The notes under the pieces were generated by a model, which was given only the letters and a program-made list of their open reading frames with translations, was not told the origin of the DNA and searched no databases. From Schistosoma haematobium (taxonomy: Eukaryota; Platyhelminthes; Trematoda; Strigeidida; Schistosomatidae), in the NCBI RefSeq assembly GCF_000699445.3, contig NC_067199.1, positions 34,518,902 through 34,582,901 of the forward strand: DNA of 64,000 nt, given 5' to 3'. Both the position numbers and the translations under genes were made by a program. This document shows, piece by piece, positions 1-12,010 of this stretch; the stretch's first letter is position 1; every line of letters begins with the position of its first letter.

Positions 1-239
1 GTCTAATTTGCTGTCCTACCCACACATTGGACATAAAATGAAAAGAAAATATTATCATTATTACCAATTTCTATAAATTATAAGCATAGTTGATAAAATT
101 ATAAGGAGGAAGATACTGTTTCTAAGCAAATATAAGTCATATTAATGATTGGAAGAAAAAAATAAATCATAGAGAATATAAACAAGATTATAGCTTATTT
201 ATCAAATACAAGTTTGTGTACTAGGTGTTGGAGTAATAT

Positions 240-355
240 TGTTTGTATTAGGTCTAATGATAATCCTGAAATTAGTCGGTTGGAATTTGAACTTGTGACC
301 TGATGAGTGGTAAATCATGTGTTTTTGGCCACTAAGTCACAGTTCAATAGACAAT
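240..355 (-). repeat. tRNA-like SINE remnant
   Basis: On the minus strand a degenerate A-box-like stretch (GACTTAGTGGCC) is followed by a degenerate B-box (TTCAAATTCC). This is the tRNA-like head shared by the hammerhead SINEs of this window. No hammerhead core is recognisable. The remaining sequence of 1-420 is AT-rich and unassigned. Confidence 0.35.
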
Positions 356-419
356 ATAGATAAAATTAAATGATTCAGAGGCTGATAATTTACATTTTTA
401 ACTTCAATTCACTATGTTG

Positions 420-875
420 TGAAACTACCTTTTTAATGTCACTGATAGGTAACTGTCACATAAACGACGTAGTTGAACTCTGTTGTTTGTGATTTTTCAC
501 TAGAGCTCCGGAAGTTATCTCTTGAGATAAGTCAGTAATAAACCCATGATTAGTATTAGCAATATGAAATGCTTGTGCAGATTGTTCACATTACAGACTG
601 CCCTTAGTTAAATAACTAATGACAGCTAGGAAGAACTGGACAGCTGTTCTTAGTATAGGACTCTTCAACAGTGCAAAAATATGTAAACTTTTGGATACCG
701 ACTCAGTGGTCTAAAGATCTAGTGCTGCGAGTCCCAAAGATCCTGAGTTCGGTATCTGGATGGGAGGGTAGTGAATCCATGTGTCAAGTTCAATGCCATA
801 ACGAAACAGTTGTCCAGTGTTTCATGGTCTGTAACGATTGTCTAAGATCAGCTCTCCATGTAACCCACAAAAGAT
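420..875. repeat. Family B fold-back SINE, decayed
   Basis: Left arm (about 628-675) reads on the minus strand as a family B hammerhead arm. The right arm starts with a tRNA-like head at 690 (GACTCAGTGGTCTAAAG; B-box-like GAGTTCGG) and continues in plus orientation to the GAAAC and CCAGTG hammerhead 3' block near 800-815. The CUGANGA core is lost on the right arm. The 420-560 segment resembles the long central part of family B. The 74-aa ORF here is incidental. Confidence 0.55.
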
Positions 876-1289
876 TAAATCCATTATGTACGTAATTCTT
901 TAGTATCATTTAGCTGGATCATAACAAATTCATATTTCCAACTGTAATCAGTTCACAATATCATGACAATATCATTACATGTGGATTCCTGAACTCCTAA
1001 TATCTAACTGGCAATCATTAATTAACGAAGTGGACTGTCTTCAATTCCTATCAAGTATAAACAAACATCATTACTTTAATACTTACTTGTAAATACATTC
1101 ACCAACAATATTTGCATTAAGGAAACTTTGTAGTACAGAATAACAAATATACTTCTCTTCAAATGATTTCACTTCTAAAAATTTAGAGGATTAAATAATT
1201 ATTTAATAGACAAGGAATGTCAGCAATATAAAAAGTATTAACAAGAGTAGTAGTAAGGGAAAAATGGAACAAGAAAAAAATTTAAATAT

Positions 1290-1545
1290 AACTCTTTTGA
1301 TTGAGATCATGAACCGATTAATGTTAGACCACCGTTGGAAACCTGGAAGCACTAAACGGCCGTTTCGTCCTATTATAGGACTCCTCAGGGCCTGGGTTCC
1401 AACCCCGCGTATGGGATCGTGAATGCGCAAAGCTGAGGAGTTCCATGAAAGGACAAAACGGCCATCTAGTTCTTCCAGGTTTCCAATGGTGGTCTAACAT
1501 CAATCGGTTCATGATCTCAATCAAAAACTTAATAATCTCCACAAC
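1290..1545. repeat. Family B fold-back element with two hammerhead arms
   Basis: The element begins TTTTGATTGAGATCATGAACC and ends with the reverse complement of that motif near 1528, followed by the family end AATCTCCACAACCCC. The left arm is a minus-strand hammerhead cut off at the centre (CTCCTCAG, 1381-1388). The right arm is a plus-strand hammerhead with an intact CTGAGGA core (1431-1437), but the conserved G of GAAA is A (GACAAAAC) and stem I is mispaired, so it is probably inactive. The two short minus-strand ORFs here are spurious. Confidence 0.75.
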
Positions 1546-2210
1546 CCCTTCACTGTTAAATATAACTCATTTAATAGGGAAAAAACATCTATGTACTAAG
1601 CTTTGAACTATACCACATTTGAGTAAAGGTTAATGATCCAGTTAAAGTAGGAGGATAAATGATAGGAATCTACATAATATATTGATGGAGTGTCGAGTAT
1701 TTCAACGACTAGACTACATTACTTAACATATGATAGAATTAACAATATTAACAACAATGGAAAAGATTTATCTCTCTAGTGAGTGATTTTATTAAAAGTT
1801 AGTTCTTTGAATTAGATGGTTTTATTGATGATTTTATTTAAGAGAATAAACTGTGCATTTCAGAGAACATGATTTAAACAAATTCGTCCTTTTGTGCTAT
1901 AAATATTATTTGTCATTTTAATATTATATGCGTGTAAAATGCTTTTTATTGTTAAAAAATTGGAGAATTTCTCTAAAAAGGTAAAGATCTACAAACGAGA
2001 ACATGATTAAACCATTCAGCTGGCAGAAAACAGATTAGACGAAATATAAGTAGAATCATGAAAATAACATGTTGAGTAAAAGAGAACTTAAAAACATGAA
2101 TGAATAAATAGTGGTATCAGCATTTTTCTCTAAGTAGCCAAATTATAAAACAGATGTGAATGAAGACATAGATTTATCACCTCACATTCTTATCGGCTTT
2201 AAAATACTTT
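1546..2210. other. AT-rich stretch, no feature seen
   Basis: No coding potential, tRNA-like head or LINE similarity was recognised. Confidence 0.4.
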
Positions 2211-4451
2211 AAAACTGAAGCTAAAGAAGCACTGAACAACTGAACAAATAGCACTTCAAAGGTTCAATCCAGCCTTCCTTCGAGATACTAACAAATTCAA
2301 CGAATTCAAGATAACTCTCAACAACGGGTTCCAAGCCTTACAAGATCTACTGAATGAAGAAGAAACTACTATGGAGGACAACTGGAAAGGCATCAAGGAA
2401 GCATTAACTTCAACGTGTCAAGAGGTTCTGGGCCTAAAGAAGCATTATCGCCATAAGGAATGTATCTCTATAGAAACACTGGACAGGATCAAAGGAAGGA
2501 AGAACAAGAAGACAGCAATTAACAACAGCCGAACACGAGCAGAGAAAGTCCAAGCACGCGCTGAGTACATAGAAGTAAACAAACACGTGAAGAAAGGCAT
2601 TAAAGCCGACAAGCAGAAATACGTGGAAGAACTAGCAAAGACGGCGGAAAAAGATGCAAGAGAAGGAAATATGAAACAGCTTTACGATACAACGAAGAAA
2701 CTATCAGGGAAATATAGTAAACCAGGGAGGCCGGTCAAAGACAAAGAAGGCAGGCCCATCACTGAAATTCAACAACAACGGAACAAATGGGTAGACTACT
2801 TCGAGGAACTCCTGAATAGGCCGGCTCCAATGAATCCAGTGGACATCGAAGCACCACACACAGATCTTCCTATAGATGTCAACCCACCAACGACGGAAGA
2901 AATCAGAATGGCCGTCAGACAAATCAAGAACGGGAAAGTAGCAGGACCCGACAACATACCAGCTGAAGCACTGAAATCAAACATCGAAGTAACCACAAGC
3001 ATGCTTTACCCTCTATTCAAAAAGATTTGGGAGGAGGAACAAGTGCCAATGGACTGGAAAGAAGGACATCTCGTCAAGATTCAAAAGAAAGGAGATCTGA
3101 GCAAATGTGAAAACTACAGAGGCATTACACTACTGCCAATACCAGGGAAAGTCTTCAACAGAGTTTTGCTCAACCGGATGAAGGATGCAGTAGACGCCCA
3201 ACTTCGAGATCAACAAGATGGATTCCGTAAGAATCAATCGTGTACAGACCAAATTGCAACACTACGGATCATCGTCGAACAATCAGTTGAGTGGAACTCA
3301 TCACTATACATCAACTTCATTGATTATGAAAAGGCATTTGACAGTGTAGATAGGAGAACGTTATGGAAACTTCCTGAGAAGATTGTCAACATTATTTGAA
3401 ACTCATACGACGGACTACAATGCAAAGTCGTGCATGGAGGACAGCTGACAGATGCATTCCAAGTAAGGACCGGAGTCAGATAAGGCTGTTTACCCTCTTT
3501 CTTCTGGTGGTCGACTAGATTATGAGGACCTCGACATCTGAAGGAAAACACGGCGTACAATGGACAGCTCAGAATCAATTAGGCGATTTGGAATTTGTAG
3601 ATGACCTAGCCCTCCTATCCAACACACACGAACAAATGCAGATCAAGATAACTAGTGTAGCTGCAGCTTCTGCATCAGTAGGCCTCAGCATACACAAGGG
3701 GAAAAAGAAGGTCCTCAAATGCAACACGGAGAACACTAACTCAATCACATTTGATGGAGAAACGCTGGAAGGTGAAGAATCCTTCACGTCATTGATGAAC
3801 AAGGAGGATCAGATGCAGACTTAAAGGCAAGGGTTGGCACAGCAAGGGCCACATTCCTACAGTTGAAGAACATATGGGACTCGAAACAACTTTCAACCAA
3901 TATCAAAGTCACAATCTTCATTACCAATGTTAAGACAGTTCTACTTTACGGAGCTGAAACTTCGAGAACTACTATAACCATCATAAATAAGGTACAAGTA
4001 TTTATAAATAGTTGTCTACGCAAGATACTCAACATTCATTGGCCGGATACCATCAGCAACAGCTTTCTCTGGGAGAGAACAAACCAGCTTCGAGCTGCAG
4101 AAAGAATTAGGAAAGGATGTTGGTAGCGGATAAGACATACATTACGCAAATCATCAGACTGCATCACGAGGCAAGTCTTAACTTGGAATCCTGAAGGGAA
4201 GCGGAGAAGAGGAAGGCCAAAGAACACTACGTCGGATAATAGAAGCAGATATGAAAAGGATGAATAACAACTGGAAAGAGCTTGAAATGATTGCACAGGA
4301 CAGGATTGGATGGAGAGTGCTTGTGGGCGGCCTATGATTCTCCACGAGGAGTAACAAACGTAAGGAAGTAAGCTATTATATCCATACTGTGTAGTAGGAC
4401 TATAAGTTACTACATAGATACATCATGAACTTTAATGATGATGATGATGAT
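2211..4451 (+). mobile_element. RTE-like LINE, 5'-truncated, inactivated (third RTE family)
   Basis: This is a non-LTR retrotransposon remnant of the RTE-like endonuclease/reverse transcriptase class. The endonuclease half is missing: homology starts just before the pre-RT region, with a TGA where a Trp codon is expected near 2234. The longest open stretch is 2371-3396 (342 aa). It shows the RT fingers (KCENYRGITLLP), a DQQDGFRKNQSCTDQI block and motif A (FIDYEKAFDS). About six codons are missing before PEKIVNII, then TGA (3397) and TAA (3481) stops and a frameshift follow. The motif C region reads FVDD (3594-3605) instead of F/YADD. C-terminal fragments continue at 3863-4126 (LLYGAETS) and a GRPKN-type tail near 4210. 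The 3' end is a (GAT)n tail at 4433-4451, typical of RTE insertions. It cannot encode active protein. Confidence 0.85.
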
Positions 4452-4927
4452 ATTTATGCTGCAACTCAGTAATTAAATATAGATTTGCATACTCGAATTT
4501 GAGACAAACATACCCTGTGATGCAAATGATAAATAACACATGGAATTACAAGTTTCAGTCAATAATTTAACGTTCAATTTTCTACTGCATTTAAGGAAAT
4601 GAATGACTCCAGACTGTTGTTGGATTAAACTTGTAAGTTAAGTGGTTGAAATGAAAAAAATTTCAAAGGTGCATTATAAAATCACTTATGAGAAGTCGAG
4701 GTGATATTTAACAGTCATATGAGACGAGGCGATACTACGTGACTGCTCACAACCCGAAATACATGAACTGTAGTTTGAGAACCTACAACTAAATGGTTGA
4801 CAGTTGAATGCTTGATCATGGTCATCAATTCGCTGCTTCCTAGTGAATAACTTAGATCAGACTTCACCGTCGATATTTATTCATTTAACTATGTGCTTAC
4901 TACTGAATCATTATGATAGGTATTTCT
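4452..4927. other. AT-rich stretch, no gene seen
   Basis: Nothing recognisable. The 4740-4927 part may be the decayed distal end of the family B copy that follows. Confidence 0.4.
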
Positions 4928-5205
4928 CGGAGTTCTGGTAAGAAGCGGTGACTAGTGGGATTCAAAGTGTCGTCAGTCATGTATTTATCAACCGAAGACA
5001 ACTACAGATGTGCAATATCACAAAATGAATGAAGTTTGATACGTAGGTCATTTAATACCCAGTCAGTGGTTTAAGGATTAACTTCGAGATCTGAAGATAC
5101 AATGTTCGACACGGGGAGGAGTTGAATATTAGGAAAAGATAGCTGTCAAGTGCTTTTTAGTTTCCAATAATTGTCTAAATAAAGACAGTCCATGATGTAA
5201 ACCAC
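4928..5205 (+). repeat. Family B SINE, long form, decayed
   Basis: Plus-oriented long version. The GAGTTCTGGTAAGAAGCGGTGACTAG-like central block (4930-4955) is followed by a tRNA-like head (CAGTCAGTGGTTTAAGG, 5062-5078). Then comes a decayed hammerhead 3' half (AGCTGTCAAGTGC, near 5142-5154) and the GTTTCCAATAATTGTCT family end. Confidence 0.5.
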
Positions 5206-5521
5206 AAGAAAAATAATTGACATTTAGATATCTTAAAACTACTAATTACAGATTTACCAAACTTCTGTCATATTTTTCAACATCATAACATTAAATGTCT
5301 GATTACTTTGCAATGACCATGTTTAGTACAAGAAAACTATATAGGATCATTCATCCACCAAATTGATTTTTTGAATTTCGTTTGAAGAAAATAAGCCTGC
5401 AACAATTCTATCACTCTCTTAGTTGAACATCATGTCTACAGACCTCGACAGTATACAATAGTATAACATTTCATTTGATAGAAATTACAATAAACGAAAT
5501 AACATTAAAATTCAACTACTG

Positions 5522-5566
5522 TTCTACTATTACAACTACTAATAGTAGTAATAGTAGTAAGTACTG
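5522..5566. repeat. Interrupted (ACT)n/(AGT)n microsatellite
   Basis: Runs of ACT triplets turn into AGT triplets, giving a small trinucleotide inverted repeat. Confidence 0.7.
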
Positions 5567-6603
5567 TTATTGTTACAAAAATAGAAAATCACCATGGTAG
5601 TTCTATTGATCATGGAAGAAAAGATAGAAAAAGACAATGGGGTAGAAATTGAAGGGAGAAACTAAAATGAGGCAGTAAATAAGATTGGAAATGAACAGAT
5701 ATATAAACAGATGTACAATAACTCAAGGTAGAAACACAAACAAACAGAACAGTGACCAGATGGATACAACAAGCAGCAACTTAGAGAACGAAGAGAACAT
5801 AAAATAAAATGAAAAACCAGTACATATTTCTTATTAAACAAAAAAAACACGAGTAGAATGACCTTATCACTTGAGAAAAGGCAAAAAAATTTCCTACAAG
5901 TGAAAAGTGGTAAATTATTTCAGGCAGAAGAAAACTTGGTATTGTGTATTACACAAGGAACAAAGCAACAAAAGAAAAAGAAAAGCACAAACTAACAACA
6001 ACAACATATTGATTCGGATCGTAATTGAAACATTGGATGGATTGACGCAAGTAACAATAAGAGACAAGAATGTATGGGTTGATAAAAATAAAACATAATC
6101 TATTTTAGTTAGTTATTATTATGATTACTATTAACTGCTTAATTAAGTAGTATAATGAAATAATGAGAGAGGCGTACTTATAAAGAAAATGATTATCAAT
6201 ACATTGAATGTCTTAAAAGGAAAATAAACAATAGGCCAATTAATCTATTACACATTAGTTTATTAACATTACAATAACAAAGGTCATGTATCCATGGGAT
6301 CATTTTTATTTTTCATATACCTTATTATTATTATTATTACAATGAAAACGTTACATGCTGGTAACTAAAAACACCAATTTACTAAAGTCATATATTGTTA
6401 CTATTTAAGTAGTACTTTTGAGTAGATAATTAAAACAAAAAATTATCGATATTTTTTTCAAACGATGCATTATATTTAGAAAAAAATTTTTTTGGTTCAT
6501 ATTAGAAAACTATGGTTTTCATCATATGACTTATTATTGATAACTGAACAAAAACAACCTGAGTCATTTTCTCTGAATGGTAAAATCTCTAAAGGAATAA
6601 TTA

Positions 6604-6607
6604 CTGT

Positions 6608-6645
<38 letters not shown>

Positions 6646-6676
6646 TTACTACCAATGATAATAATAATAATAATAA
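6604..6676. repeat. (ACT)n then (AAT)n compound microsatellite
   Basis: An uninterrupted ACT run (about 6608-6645) is followed by ATT/ACC interruptions and an AAT run (6658-6676). Confidence 0.9.
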
Positions 6677-7020
6677 ATACCAAATAATTTCAAGAAAGAA
6701 TTCTTTAAATGGAATTTTAGTGAATTATGGATATAAATGAGAGAATTAATAAGTCATTCATGGATTGAACTCTGGATTTTTTTAAGTTTTAAAAGCGAAT
6801 AGAGTTAGTCAGTCAACAATATGAAACCTTCCATGAATGTGTATCAGTTCAAGTTGTTAATAATTAACACTAAAGCAAAGAGATGAAATTATCAAAACTA
6901 GAAAACATAAGAAATAAACAATATGATTCGAAAAGAAATGATGAATTTGTGAAATAGAAAGTAAATGACAACTTGAGAAATAAACATTGAATGGAAGACA
7001 AATAATGAATTGACCTATTC

Positions 7021-8095
7021 CAGTCAGTCAGTCAATCAGTAACGACGTAGAACTTTGTACGTACATACATCAGTTTGAGTTGCCATACCACATAGGCACA
7101 GAGATACAGTTGTCGATTGAAATCCCATAGTGGTGGAGGTAGTAAAATTATAAGCAGTAATTGGAAAGACTAGGGTTTGAAGATGTTATTCAAGAAGTAT
7201 AAATTTGGAAAGAGAAAAAAGGGATGTGAAGAATTCAAAAGATTAGGATTTGGGAGAACACAAAGAGTGGATGCACCTGCGTCATTGTAAACGATTTTGA
7301 GCCATGTCATTCAGGGTCTCTAACCATCAGCTGTTATCGTCTCGCGGATCCTAACCAGATATTTCACACCTACCAATATGGATCAGTCCACTTGTCAATG
7401 ACTTCATGGATTTGTGTCGTGTTTTGTTCTCGCCGCCGCTGGCTTTCTTCCAACCTACTCTTATACCATTGAGCATCTCACGTCAAAGCAGTCGGTGGTT
7501 GGGCATACATAACACGTCCCAGCCATCTCAATTGATGAATTAGTGAAACTTCATCAATTGATTTGCCATCCTTACCTAGTACCTGTTTCCTAACAACTGC
7601 ATTACTTACTCGATGGTCCCAGGATATACGATCAATGCTTCGAAGATATCTATGATCGAGTACTAGTAACCTACGAATATCCTCTACTCTTACCGACCAT
7701 GTTTCACTGCCATAAAGTAGGACGGAACGAACTACTGTCCAGTAAACCCGTCCTTTGGTTGATAGACGGATATCTTGCCTACGCCATAAATGACGCAAGT
7801 TGGTAAAAGCTAGTCGAGCCTTCTGTATTGTACTGAGATTTCGTCACACACCAAGGGCTGATGAGACTTCCAAGATAAGTGAAGCGGTCGACACACTCAA
7901 TTACATCACTCCCTATCATTACTTCAGGTTTCGATGCAACCCAATGCTGAAGCAACATTTCGCATTTCGAGGGGGAGAATCGCATGCCGAACACGCTTGC
8001 ATTGTTGCTTAGAGTGATCAGAAGACTCTGCATTTTGTCAGCGTCTTCACCAAATAGAACTATGTCGTCGGCATATTCCTATTCCATTGAAACTG
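7021..8095 (-). mobile_element. RTE-family-2 LINE, 3' fragment, frameshifted
   Basis: Minus-strand reverse transcriptase C-terminal part. Motif C (EYADDIVLF) lies near 8055-8085, followed by FSPSKCEMLL, VDRFTYLGSLISP, RLSTKGRVYW, LLYGSETWSV and LRWLGRV. The reading frame is broken near 7840 by a deletion relative to the copy at 27735-28765, so two overlapping ORFs appear (7779-8033 and 7478-7798). The 3' UTR runs to a (CTGA)n tail at 7021-7040 on this strand. The 5' end including the endonuclease is absent. Insertion is in sense with CNNM. Confidence 0.85.
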
Positions 8096-8454
8096 ACTCA
8101 CAGTTACATCTATCTAAATTGGTTATGTTAATCATGTGGTGAGTGCGTTAATCTTTAAGTTATCACAGAAGTAGAAATTAATGACATACAGTTTCACATT
8201 GTATTAAATTTATTTCACACTAGGATTAGTAAACTATTCAGTCCTAATAACATAAATGGATGATGAAAATCATGTCTACAAATTGTTATATCCTAGCAAA
8301 GATTAAATTATGGATACCTTGTGAAAACTATTTATGAACTAATATCATACATATATTTTTTATGGTATAACTGTTAAGAAACTAAACTATAAATTTATAT
8401 CTTTCTTATTATAATAAGTTTTTATTTGACTTACTGGTCACTGTTATATGATTT
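8096..8454. other. AT-rich stretch, no feature seen
   Basis: No coding or repeat signature recognised. Confidence 0.4.
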
Positions 8455-8780
8455 ATTATTTTCAAATTATTGTCAGTCTATTAGTCACAGTTTCTAACAA
8501 TCACAGCCACTTGGTCTTGTACAAATATTATTTCCTTTTGTATGATATGACGTGGTCTGGTTGGCTATTATATAAACTAAATACAAATGAAATACATGAT
8601 TTGATATATAACGGGAGGTGATATTGGTGTTCTGGACTGAAACGGCTGGGTTAAGTAAGAAGTTGCTATCTCAAACTCTAGGCGGCTCGTACTGGTCCGC
8701 TCAAATAAGTCGGTGATTCTAATTGGTAATCGTATCGCATCATATATTAACAGGGCACAAGGATCACAAGTCATAACACA
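8455..8780 (-). repeat. Uncharacterised interspersed repeat, left copy of an inverted pair
   Basis: Read on the minus strand it contains blocks such as GTCCAGAACACCAATATC, TAGTTTATATAATAGCC and AGGAAATAATATTTG. The same blocks recur in order in plus orientation at 8868-9240. The 65-aa ORF here has no domain. The family was not identified. Confidence 0.55.
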
Positions 8781-8867
8781 AATTAAACTTCTCTTTCTAC
8801 AAACTTACAAACTATGATATAATTCTACTGTTATCAATACAACATAATTAAAGCAATTATTCTCTAT

Positions 8868-9240
8868 GATAAAATTTGGATGGTGTAATTGTTGTAACTT
8901 TGAGCCCGGCTATTTGTTACGTGATTTCTTTGCCAATCAAAATAAGACTTGTTCAATCTTAGTACTGTACTAAACCAATGAAGTTCGACCGGTATGAGCA
9001 GCCTAGAGTCCTTATTGGTCCTTTGTTCGCCTAGCCCGTCCATTTTAGTCCAGAACGCCAAAAACAGCCTCCACTATGCGAATCATTTATTCCAAACATA
9101 CGTGGTTTATATTATCAGCCAAACAGACTGTATCATACCATAAAATAGGAAATAACATTTATACAACATGAAGCCGAAAAGTAGCTGTGAATATGGAAGA
9201 CTGTAATCAACAAACTGAACATAAGAACAGTAAATAATTT
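8868..9240 (+). repeat. Uncharacterised interspersed repeat, right copy of an inverted pair
   Basis: Diverged inverted partner of 8455-8780. Shared blocks include GTCCAGAACGCC, GGTTTATATTATCAGCC, AGGAAATAACATTTATAC and AGCTGTGAATATGG. The spacer is about 90 bp. It could be a fold-back element or two independent insertions. Confidence 0.55.
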
Positions 9241-9892
9241 CCTATAGATCGAAATGAAGTTTATAATAAGAGGAATATAGATATATATAATCTAGTTACT
9301 GAATAGTTATATAATAAGAATATCTATAGAATATAAGTCCATTAATACTTCTCAGAAGTTACCCGTAATTTAATCTTCACTAGGATATAACAGTAATAAG
9401 AACATAAAAGTTCTCAGAACTACGTGACTTATATTAGTGATCACACATATACTTGTTAAGAACACATAATGTATTCAAAAAATTAAAGGTCAACTAGACA
9501 AATGGAGGGTAGGAGGAATCAATGATGATAATTAATAAATAAATCAGCCAATCAGTCATAATCAATGAAGATATTGGACGATTTTGTATTAGATTAAGTT
9601 AATACAATGAATATTAGCGTAAAAAGAATAGGAAATTAACAAAGATGAGAAGTAAAAAAGAGAAAATCCTGAATAAGTGGAATACACTTCGATTAGAATA
9701 ATAAGTCAAATTGAATAATGAAAAATTAGGAATAATACTTAAAAATTTAGAGGAATGAATGCAGCTATGTTATTGTGATGGATTTTGTACTAAAGCATCC
9801 AATGTCTCTATTAGATAAGAGAGGAAAAGAAAAGTGAGTAGGACTCTGAGAATTGCTGAAATTTTTTATGGATTTACCAAGTATTTGCTTTA
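9241..9892. other. AT-rich stretch, no feature seen
   Basis: No coding or repeat signature recognised. Confidence 0.4.
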
Positions 9893-10275
9893 GAATTTAT
9901 GTTTTATTTATTTAAACACATAAACATTGGTACAAGCAGGCACCAAATATATATACCTCACACATATCATTTGATTTGTATGACGGTTGGAATACTACCC
10001 GGGAGCCCGAACCGAAATAGGTGGCTTTCTTAGAGAGCCACACCCGAACCTTCAACCTTGAGGTTTAATCCACAAGGCAACGTTAGGAAATGAAGTTCCA
10101 CGGTAGCCGGTGATCGACAATAGGTTCACATGCCATTTGTTCCTTCAGGATCCTGGAGCTCATGTGCATCATTGGTCTGAAATAAGGGTTTTTCAACTCC
10201 CCCTAAATGGATGCTGCTCCGTACCCGCTAACCCGGTTAAAGTGCACGATCTTCGCTTTTCGTCCTCTTAATTTA
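9893..10275 (-). mobile_element. SR2-derived non-autonomous element (5' UTR joined to 3' end)
   Basis: On the minus strand this follows the 5' UTR of the full-length SR2-like element at 48796-52735, from its GAGAGGACGAAAAGCGAA block through ACCGGCTACC and a TTCGGGCTCCCGGG-type block. It then jumps directly to the 3' terminal block (GTGAGGTATATATATT, CTTGTACCAATGTTTATGTG, AAATAAATAAA tail). The whole ORF is missing. It is diverged from the full-length element and from 46125-46596 but has the same join, so this is a recurrent internally deleted family. The first roughly 130 bp of the SR2 5' end, including its hairpin, are lost. Confidence 0.8.
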
Positions 10276-10844
10276 GGATATTTTTATATTGTTTTAATTA
10301 TAATTTTTGATCTAACTCATTAACTGTTTATATTTCTTCAATTGTTCATGAAGTATAATTAATTAATTATGCACCTACCTGTTACTCAGTTTTTGTATAA
10401 CAAAGAACTTAGTTATTCATGGATTGTGGTTTTTTATTCATAGTGAATTGTGGTCTTATAATTGATGAATATTATCGTGTGAGTTTTCGACTTATGAAAA
10501 TAAAAATTAAATTAATTCACTGTTTTCGTGTTCTGTATAGGCAGTGTGAGAGCAAAAAGAGGTTGCACGAACTAATCAGTGTCAGTATCCTTGGTGGACG
10601 TATTTGGTTAAGCGAAATTTACAGTATTATTGGCATAATAGGTTTCATCATAGGTGAACTCAATTTCCTATCATAAACTCAATTTATCATGACTTAAACT
10701 AGTAACAGTTTAAAAAAAATATCTCCATAAATCAACCTGAAGGTATAATTAATAACGTTTAAATACTATTAAAGATTATAATTTATGGGTTGTTTTCTGA
10801 AACATGTTAAAAAAGTTACATTAAAAAACAAACATTGAATCACT
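10276..10844. other. AT-rich stretch, no gene supported
   Basis: An 85-aa ORF at 10419-10676 has no recognisable domain and AT-driven composition. It is not called. Confidence 0.4.
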
Positions 10845-10950
10845 AAACACTCTGGAAAGTAAGTACATTCAGCTGAAGAGTCACGAATAAGACGAAATGG
10901 GCGTTTTGAATTCCACTGCTAGCCACATTATCATTTACTCTATAGTGAAT
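10845..10950 (+). repeat. Sm-alpha-type SINE fragment (family A), hammerhead half only
   Basis: The tRNA-like head is missing. The repeat runs from just upstream of the ACATTCAG stem-I strand through the hammerhead to the family end TTCCACTGCTAGCCAC (911-926). Confidence 0.75.
10866..10912 (+). ncRNA. Hammerhead ribozyme, core intact (Sm-alpha type)
   Basis: The core CTGAAGA (10873-10879) fits CUGANGA. Stem II is GTC/GAC around an 8-nt loop, followed by conserved GAA (10894-10896). Stem III is a very short ATGG/GCGT pairing with no real loop, and the cleavage triplet is GTT (after 10905). Stem I is ATTCAG with TTGAAT, five Watson-Crick pairs plus one G-U. Relative to the usual ATCCAG/CTGGAT of this family, both strands changed together, so pairing was preserved. 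This is a known type of schistosome ribozyme; activity of this copy is inferred only. Confidence 0.7.
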
Positions 10951-11014
10951 CGCTAAACAATTTATTTAGTGAAGGAATTCTTTACAACGGGTTCATTTCC
11001 AAAGCCGTACAATA

Positions 11015-11067
<53 letters not shown>
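11015..11067. repeat. (TA)n microsatellite
   Basis: About 50 bp of uninterrupted AT dinucleotides. Confidence 0.98.
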
Positions 11068-11068
<1 letters not shown>

Positions 11069-11469
11069 CAAATTATAGGTCAATGAATAAGTGTGTTTGG
11101 TTGGATTAATTTAGTTGTTATATGAAATTCAATTCACTATATTTTTGAATAAACAAATAGTTATTAAATGAGGCAGATTATGAAACATGAGAAGTCTATA
11201 GTTATCAAAATTAAAATTGTAACTATGCTTATCATTGAGTTGAAACAAAGGTGTTGGAATGGTGATTGAGGCAGTTAAGAAGAGATAACCTTGGTAATAA
11301 AAAAGATAAACAATTGAGCGAATTTGAGTCCATTTTATAAATAACATCGGAGTGAGAAACGAACAAGCGATGGGACCACTATATAAACAAAATAAAACTA
11401 AACTGAGACAATGGTAAAGAAAGGGATTTAGCGAATCATTTTTTATATGCATAGCCCAAGTTTTCAATC

Positions 11470-12010
11470 ATAGAAAACCAAGGCTACAATGTAAAGTAAA
11501 TTAAGGTGTACACCTCATGGCGTTTTTGACTGGATTTTGTAAACGATATCAAAAGATGAATCAGAGATTAAATGTCCTGTGTCCACTACATGTTGCAGAG
11601 TCGATGAAGTATTTGACGTATCTAGACATTTGTGAAGCCCTATTGATCGATGCTTTTGAATGCGATAGTGAAGAGATCTCGACGAACGACCTACACATCT
11701 AATTCCACAACAGCAAATGTACTGGTCAATCCTTAATGAACCAGTAAGTCTTTGTAACTTATATTTCACATGAGGATATAAAGTAGTAGTTTGCGCGGAG
11801 AGTTTATACATTAAGTGTTTTAAATACATCTCTCCAGATAGCTTTTCAGTATTGCACCAGTAACATCTTTAAACTGAAGATATATAGACAGTGAATCCCA
11901 TTTTTTGACAGCTATTTGTTTTCCATATTCTTTTCAATAATCCTTAACAGATGTCCATTCTCTACGAAAGTGGATTTCAAAATAAGCAGTTGATTTTCTA
12001 GGCGGTTTGG
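11470..12010 (-). mobile_element. Penelope-like element fragment (GIY-YIG endonuclease end)
   Basis: The minus-strand ORF 11515-11829 contains CCCGIRCVGRSSRSL followed by LHYRIQKH. This matches the GIY-YIG-type endonuclease of Penelope-like retroelements (usual pattern CG-x-x-Y-V-G-R, R, EH). The tyrosine of the second motif is Cys here. Upstream sequence to about 12010 gives broken frames and no reverse transcriptase motif. The ORF 11129-11467 downstream is not convincing as coding. It differs in sequence from the Penelope-like copy at 34815-36360. Confidence 0.7.

Larger units (their letters stand above)
5206..7020. other. AT-rich stretch with microsatellites only
   Basis: No gene seen. 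Short ORFs at 5662-5850, 5907-6098 and 6492-6740 have low-complexity composition (K/N/T runs or microsatellite translation) and no domain. Confidence 0.45.

Noticed and set aside
11129..11467. 112-aa minus-strand ORF next to the Penelope fragment
   Set aside because: No recognisable domain; it lies on the 3' side of the GIY-YIG end where non-coding sequence is expected.
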